Assembly (NCBI GenBank): GCA_947174295.1
Contig: CAMWIG010000062.1
Span: 1-9,884, forward strand
Direction of reading: 5' to 3'
DNA length: 9,884 bases
DNA from: an uncultured Alistipes sp.
GTDB lineage: Bacteria; Bacteroidota; Bacteroidia; Bacteroidales; Rikenellaceae
In this document: piece after piece, positions 6,827 to 9,884 of the stretch
Layout of the letters: each line of letters begins with the position of its first letter
Position numbering within the stretch: position 1 is the first letter of the stretch
The notes under the pieces: generated by a model
Database searches by the model: none
The model's input: the letters and a program-made list of their open reading frames with translations, nothing else
Told to the model about the DNA's origin: nothing
Made by a program: the position numbers and the translations under genes

Positions 6827-6842
6827 CGTGCGCCTTCGCACG
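6827..6842. terminator. small hairpin right after the Nim-like stop codon
   Basis: CGTGCG (6827-6832) and CGCACG (6837-6842) form a perfect six-bp stem around a CCTT loop, beginning at the first base after the TAA. There is no T-run behind it, so alone it is a weak terminator candidate. Its right arm carries the heptamer GCACGAC (6838-6844), repeated at 6855-6861; both copies can pair with GTCGTGC at 6867-6873, so this hairpin competes with the larger one downstream. Confidence 0.4.
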
Positions 6843-6844
6843 AC

Positions 6845-6884
6845 GCAAGCCCCGGCACGACCGAATGTCGTGCCGGGGGCTTGC
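6845..6884. terminator. long-stem hairpin between convergent genes, probable bidirectional terminator
   Basis: The left arm 6845-6861 pairs with the right arm 6867-6884 over 17 bp with a single bulged G and a five-base loop (CGAAT). It lies 18 nt after the Nim-like stop codon and 15 nt after the glucanotransferase stop codon on the other strand, so it can serve both transcripts. Neither side has a T-tract, so it is not a textbook intrinsic terminator; it may instead set 3' ends by blocking exonucleases, or terminate with other factors. Confidence 0.7.
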
Positions 6885-6899
6885 ATCGTATCGGAGTCA

Positions 6900-9584
6900 T
6901 CATCGGCCGCCCTGGCGAATAATGTCGCGCAGACGGGTGTTGAAGCTCTCGGCGCGCAGAAGCTTTTCGAGCGTCAGGTGCATGCGGTAGCGCCAGTAGT
7001 GGCGCGAGTTTGCCGGGATGTTGATGCGCTCCTCGGCGGGATTCTCGCGACGCAGCTCGCCGTCGATCGAGAGCCAGTCCTGCAACGGCAGCACGGCGAG
7101 CATCGCGGGCGACTCGACGTGCATGTCGACTATGCGCTCGCACACCCACGGCTCGCAGAACCACGGCGCCTCACCTCCGGCGTGCAGCATGTCGTTGTAG
7201 AAGTGCTGAGTTTTCTCGCGATCCTCCTCCCACCATGCGCGGATGGGCGTCATGTCGTGTGTCGAGGTCGTGCAGACCGACAGATAGGGATACGACCACG
7301 TATCGCCGAACTCGCGCGACGGGTCTTTGGGCATGCGCTGTATTTCGAGCGACAGAATCTGCTGACTCGCCATGACGGCAGGCACGCAGTGGGGAATCAT
7401 GCCGAGATCCTCGCCGCATACGAGCATGCGAGTGGCGGAGATGAGCGGCGGCAGTTTCTTCATGGCCTCCTCGCGCCAGAAATCGTCGTGACGGCGGTAG
7501 AAGAAGTCGTCGTAGAGCCGGTCGAACGCACGGCGCTCGCCGTCGGACATGGCCTTGTAGCTGTAAGTGAACTGCGCCGAGATGCGCGGATGATAGTGCC
7601 CGCGCTTGACGGGGTCTTCGACGAAGAGCACCTCGTCGAGAAGGCCCATCAGACCGTCGCGGATGCGCAGCGAGCGCTCGTCGCTCTTTCCGGCGAACAG
7701 CTCGGCGATACGCTGCTGCGTCGACACACCGGGGCGCAGTATGCAGCGTCCGAAATCCGTCTCATCAAGGTAATCGCGCTTGACCTCGGCGGCATATTCG
7801 CCGAAGAAGTCGCCGAGCATGCAGTCGTACACGCAAGGTTCGGCGTGGCGCTCGCGGCTGAACCAGAAGCCGTAGCCGCGCAATTCGTCGACAGTATACG
7901 GCAGAGCCGGATTGAAGTGCCCCAGCAGGCCGTGCACGGCATCGCACGGAATCTCCCAGATGCGGAAGAATCCCAGAATATGGTCGATGCGGTAGGCATC
8001 GAAGTACTCGGCCATCTTGCGGAAGCGGGCCTGCCACCAGGCGTAGCCGTCCTCGGCCATCTTCGCCCAGTTGTAGGTCGGGAATCCCCAATTCTGTCCA
8101 AGAACCGAGAAGTCGTCGGGCGGAGCTCCGGCCTGACAGTCCATATTGAAGAGGTCGGGATTCAGCCATGCGTCGGCACTCGTGCGGCTTATGCCGATCG
8201 GGATGTCGCCTTTGAGAACCACGCCGCGGCTGTGGGCATAGTTGCGCACCCGGGTAATCTGACGGTGCAGGTGGTACTGCACGAAGTAGTTGAACGCCGC
8301 GTCGGCATGGTGCGCCGACCCTTCGGCGACGTATTCGCCGATGCGTGCGGCGTCGTAGCGCGCATACTCGCCCCACTCGGCGAACTCGGGCGTGCCGAAC
8401 TCGTCGCGCAGAGCGCAGAATGCCGCGTAGGGCACGAGCCACTCGCGGTTGGCATCGAAGAACTCCTTGAACTCAGGCTCGGCGAACGTCGCAGCGCCCT
8501 CGGCATCGAAGAGCTCGCGCAGGAATGACCGTTTGGCATCGTTCACCCTCTCGTAGTCGATTTCCGGCAGTGCGTTGAGCTCGGCCGCCAGACGGTCGTA
8601 ACGCTTCTGCGACGCTTTGCTCAGCTTGCCCACGGCCGGAATGTGCAGGAACTGCGGATGCAGCGCGAAGGTGGAGTTGGCATTATAAGGATAGGAGTCC
8701 TGCCACGTGCCGGTCATCGTGGTGTCGTTTATCGGCAGAATCTGAATCATCGTCTGCCCGGTCGCCACGGCCCAGTCGACCATGAGTTCGAGGTCGAGGA
8801 ACTCGCCCACGCCGAAACTCTTCTCGGAGCGCAGAGCGAACACCGGAATGGCGACACCTGCTCCGCGCCACGCGGGCTGCGGGTCGGCGAAACGAAGCCC
8901 TGCGACGACCGCACACTCGCCCTTAGCCGGCGCAGCGCACTCGCAGCGGCGGTTGTCGCCGGCCTCCCAAGCCACCACGTCGCGGCTCTTGGCATCGAGA
9001 ATCAGGAATTTGTATTCGAAAGGAAATTCAAGTTTCGACGCCTTCAACCCGATGCTCCACAGAGGAAACTCCGCATCGTTCATCACGACGGCCTCCGAGA
9101 CATCCCAGTCGCCGAGAGCATCGCCCTGCCCCGCTACGGCCAGCACCTGACCGGGGCGCACCGCAGGAGCTGCGACGCTGAGCACGAGCGTATCCTTGGC
9201 CGGATGCACCTGCTTTTTCGCACGGCTCCCGCCGCGCGAGAAGATGCCGTCGGTAAACGCCGACGAGTAGAACGATTTGTCGGCGGGAATATCGGCCCAA
9301 TGGTCGTGAACGCGGCAGCGCCGGACAGACGGGCTGACGGACAGACGGTGCGGTTCACCCCACTCGCGGCGGACGACGGCACCGTCCGACACCACGAGGT
9401 AGGAGTAACGCACCTCAGCGGCATCGTCCGGCAAATCGGCCTCGACGCTCCAACGCCCCGGAGCCGTGCAGGTCATGGGCAGCGCCCGCAGCTCGTCGCC
9501 GGCCCCGAGAGCTTCGGCGTCGCCGGCGATGCAGAGCGATTCGCCCCATGAGGTAAAGTATTCGACTGAGAAAACGGTTTTCAT
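6900..9584 (-). CDS. malQ: 4-alpha-glucanotransferase, DPE2-like, with two CBM20 domains (GH77)
   Basis: An 894-residue cytoplasmic enzyme (no signal peptide) that moves glucan chains between maltose, maltodextrins and glycogen-like acceptors. Two starch-binding CBM20 domains lead: about 1-98, with a degraded binding motif (REWGEPHR), and about 131-235, with intact LGDW, FEYKF and WEAGDNR motifs. The GH77 barrel covers about 240-890: DAYRIDHILGFF gives the nucleophile Asp534, LVCGEDLG the acid/base Glu725, and TTSTHDMTP the third carboxylate Asp777. Nucleophile and acid/base are 191 residues apart, against about 48 in E. coli MalQ; the extra 140 or so residues (about 565-710) correspond to the insertion known from plant DPE2, which also has two CBM20 domains. 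The ATG at 9584 fits the promoter at 9622-9653, leaving a leader of about 32 nt. Its Ile codons avoid AUA, unlike the facing operon. The symbol is used in the general family sense. Confidence 0.93.
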   Translation of the reverse strand: MKTVFSVEYFTSWGESLCIAGDAEALGAGDELRALPMTCTAPGRWSVEADLPDDAAEVRYSYLVVSDGAVVRREWGEPHRLSVSPSVRRCRVHDHWADIPADKSFYSSAFTDGIFSRGGSRAKKQVHPAKDTLVLSVAAPAVRPGQVLAVAGQGDALGDWDVSEAVVMNDAEFPLWSIGLKASKLEFPFEYKFLILDAKSRDVVAWEAGDNRRCECAAPAKGECAVVAGLRFADPQPAWRGAGVAIPVFALRSEKSFGVGEFLDLELMVDWAVATGQTMIQILPINDTTMTGTWQDSYPYNANSTFALHPQFLHIPAVGKLSKASQKRYDRLAAELNALPEIDYERVNDAKRSFLRELFDAEGAATFAEPEFKEFFDANREWLVPYAAFCALRDEFGTPEFAEWGEYARYDAARIGEYVAEGSAHHADAAFNYFVQYHLHRQITRVRNYAHSRGVVLKGDIPIGISRTSADAWLNPDLFNMDCQAGAPPDDFSVLGQNWGFPTYNWAKMAEDGYAWWQARFRKMAEYFDAYRIDHILGFFRIWEIPCDAVHGLLGHFNPALPYTVDELRGYGFWFSRERHAEPCVYDCMLGDFFGEYAAEVKRDYLDETDFGRCILRPGVSTQQRIAELFAGKSDERSLRIRDGLMGLLDEVLFVEDPVKRGHYHPRISAQFTYSYKAMSDGERRAFDRLYDDFFYRRHDDFWREEAMKKLPPLISATRMLVCGEDLGMIPHCVPAVMASQQILSLEIQRMPKDPSREFGDTWSYPYLSVCTTSTHDMTPIRAWWEEDREKTQHFYNDMLHAGGEAPWFCEPWVCERIVDMHVESPAMLAVLPLQDWLSIDGELRRENPAEERINIPANSRHYWRYRMHLTLEKLLRAESFNTRLRDIIRQGGR

Positions 9585-9621
9585 TGTCAGTTATGTTTTC
9601 GTTTTAGATTTCGCTTTATAA

Positions 9622-9653
9622 CAAAGGTATGATTTTACGGCGAAATTTGCAAC
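9622..9653 (-). promoter_or_regulatory. Bacteroidetes-type promoter of the glucanotransferase gene
   Basis: Read on the minus strand, a GTTG -33 box (9653-9650, one mismatch to TTTG) is followed after 20 bp by TACCTTTG (9629-9622), an exact TAnnTTTG -7 box. Transcription should start near 9616, giving a 5' leader of about 32 nt that is A-rich just before the ATG. The spacing is identical to that of the promoter at 114-145. It shows that the glucanotransferase can be transcribed independently of the HAD-like gene upstream. Confidence 0.75.
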
Positions 9654-9720
9654 ATAACGACCCGATGAACCCGACCAGCTGCACGACACACGCGACGAAC
9701 GGCACTCTGCGGCCGTCAAA

Positions 9721-9731
9721 CCGCACTGCGG
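9721..9731. terminator. short palindrome next to the HAD-like stop codon
   Basis: CCGCA and TGCGG flank a single central base directly after the HAD-like stop codon as read on the minus strand; folded, this gives at most a four-bp stem with a three-base loop. A second weak inverted repeat (ACGGC 9699-9703 with GCCGT 9712-9716) lies just beyond. There is no T-run. Together they may weaken read-through into the glucanotransferase gene, but neither is a convincing terminator. The rest of the 147-nt gap holds only the promoter described separately. Confidence 0.25.
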
Positions 9732-9884
9732 CTACAACAGAATCGCACGCAGACGGCGGCAGCTCTCCTCCGGGTCGGAGGCCGAGAAGCGGAAAGGCAC
9801 GATGCCGAAGCGAGCAGCGGCCTCGACATTTTCGGACCGATCGTCGATGAACATCGTCTCCGACCGCACGACACCGAATCGCGA
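9732..9884 (-). CDS. HAD-family hydrolase, C-terminal end only
   Basis: Only the last 50 codons and the TAG stop are inside the window; the start lies beyond position 9884. The visible protein contains ETMFIDDRSENVEAAARFGI, which is motif IV of haloacid dehalogenase-like phosphatases: the paired Asp residues bind Mg2+, and the following NVEAA...GI stretch is typical of the HAD-IA (HAD subfamily IA) branch. The tail PFRFS...EESCRRLRAILL is the usual end of these proteins. Relatives dephosphorylate sugar phosphates, nucleotides or similar small molecules in the cytoplasm; the fragment is too short to tell which. It lies 147 nt upstream of the glucanotransferase gene on the same strand but is separated from it by a promoter. 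No frameshift is visible in the fragment. Confidence 0.85.
   Translation of the reverse strand, partial: SRFGVVRSETMFIDDRSENVEAAARFGIVPFRFSASDPEESCRRLRAILL

Noticed and set aside
6828..8528. 566-codon open frame on the plus strand antisense to the glucanotransferase gene.
   Set aside because: It starts inside the intergenic hairpins, has no start context or domain, and opposes a gene with complete GH77 motifs.

Overview
The window looks like chromosomal DNA of a GC-rich member of the Bacteroidales, most likely Alistipes or a close relative. Evidence: both promoters I can place have the Bacteroidetes form (TTTG-like -33 box, 20 bp, TAnnTTTG -7 box); the starts lack Shine-Dalgarno sequences; the proteins resemble Bacteroidales families; and the base composition is high in G+C. 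The genus is inference. No tRNA, rRNA, CRISPR array, insertion sequence or phage gene was found.

Positions 1-187 are a regulatory leader: an AT-rich repeat of AATTTTG units, a bulged palindrome that contains the -33 box, a consensus promoter, and a perfect hairpin at the predicted 5' end of the mRNA. It drives a tightly packed plus-strand operon of six genes (188-6826). In order these are a sodium:solute symporter; a 986-residue exported multidomain protein with an Amidase_3-type zinc peptidase core; a YqeY/GatB-like protein; a BASS-type (bile acid:sodium symporter-like) membrane protein; a small multidrug resistance (SMR) transporter; and a Nim-like flavin-binding protein of the pyridoxamine 5'-phosphate oxidase fold. 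Spacings are -11, +13, +15, +5 and +20 nt. The 11-nt overlap of the first two genes suggests that the symporter imports something released by the secreted amidase-like enzyme.

Positions 6827-6899 separate convergent genes and hold two hairpins, one a 17-bp stem placed almost symmetrically between the two stop codons. On the minus strand, 9584-6900 encodes an 894-residue 4-alpha-glucanotransferase with two N-terminal CBM20 starch-binding domains and a large insertion in the GH77 catalytic domain, the layout of plant DPE2. It has its own promoter (9622-9653). Upstream on the same strand is the last 50 codons of a HAD-family hydrolase that runs off the window end.

I see no convincing new defence or mobile system. 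The points most worth a second look are the zinc site of the amidase split by an inserted beta domain, its coupling to the symporter, the structured promoter cassette, and a strong contrast in isoleucine codon choice: AUA dominates the envelope genes but is avoided in yqeY and the glucanotransferase gene.
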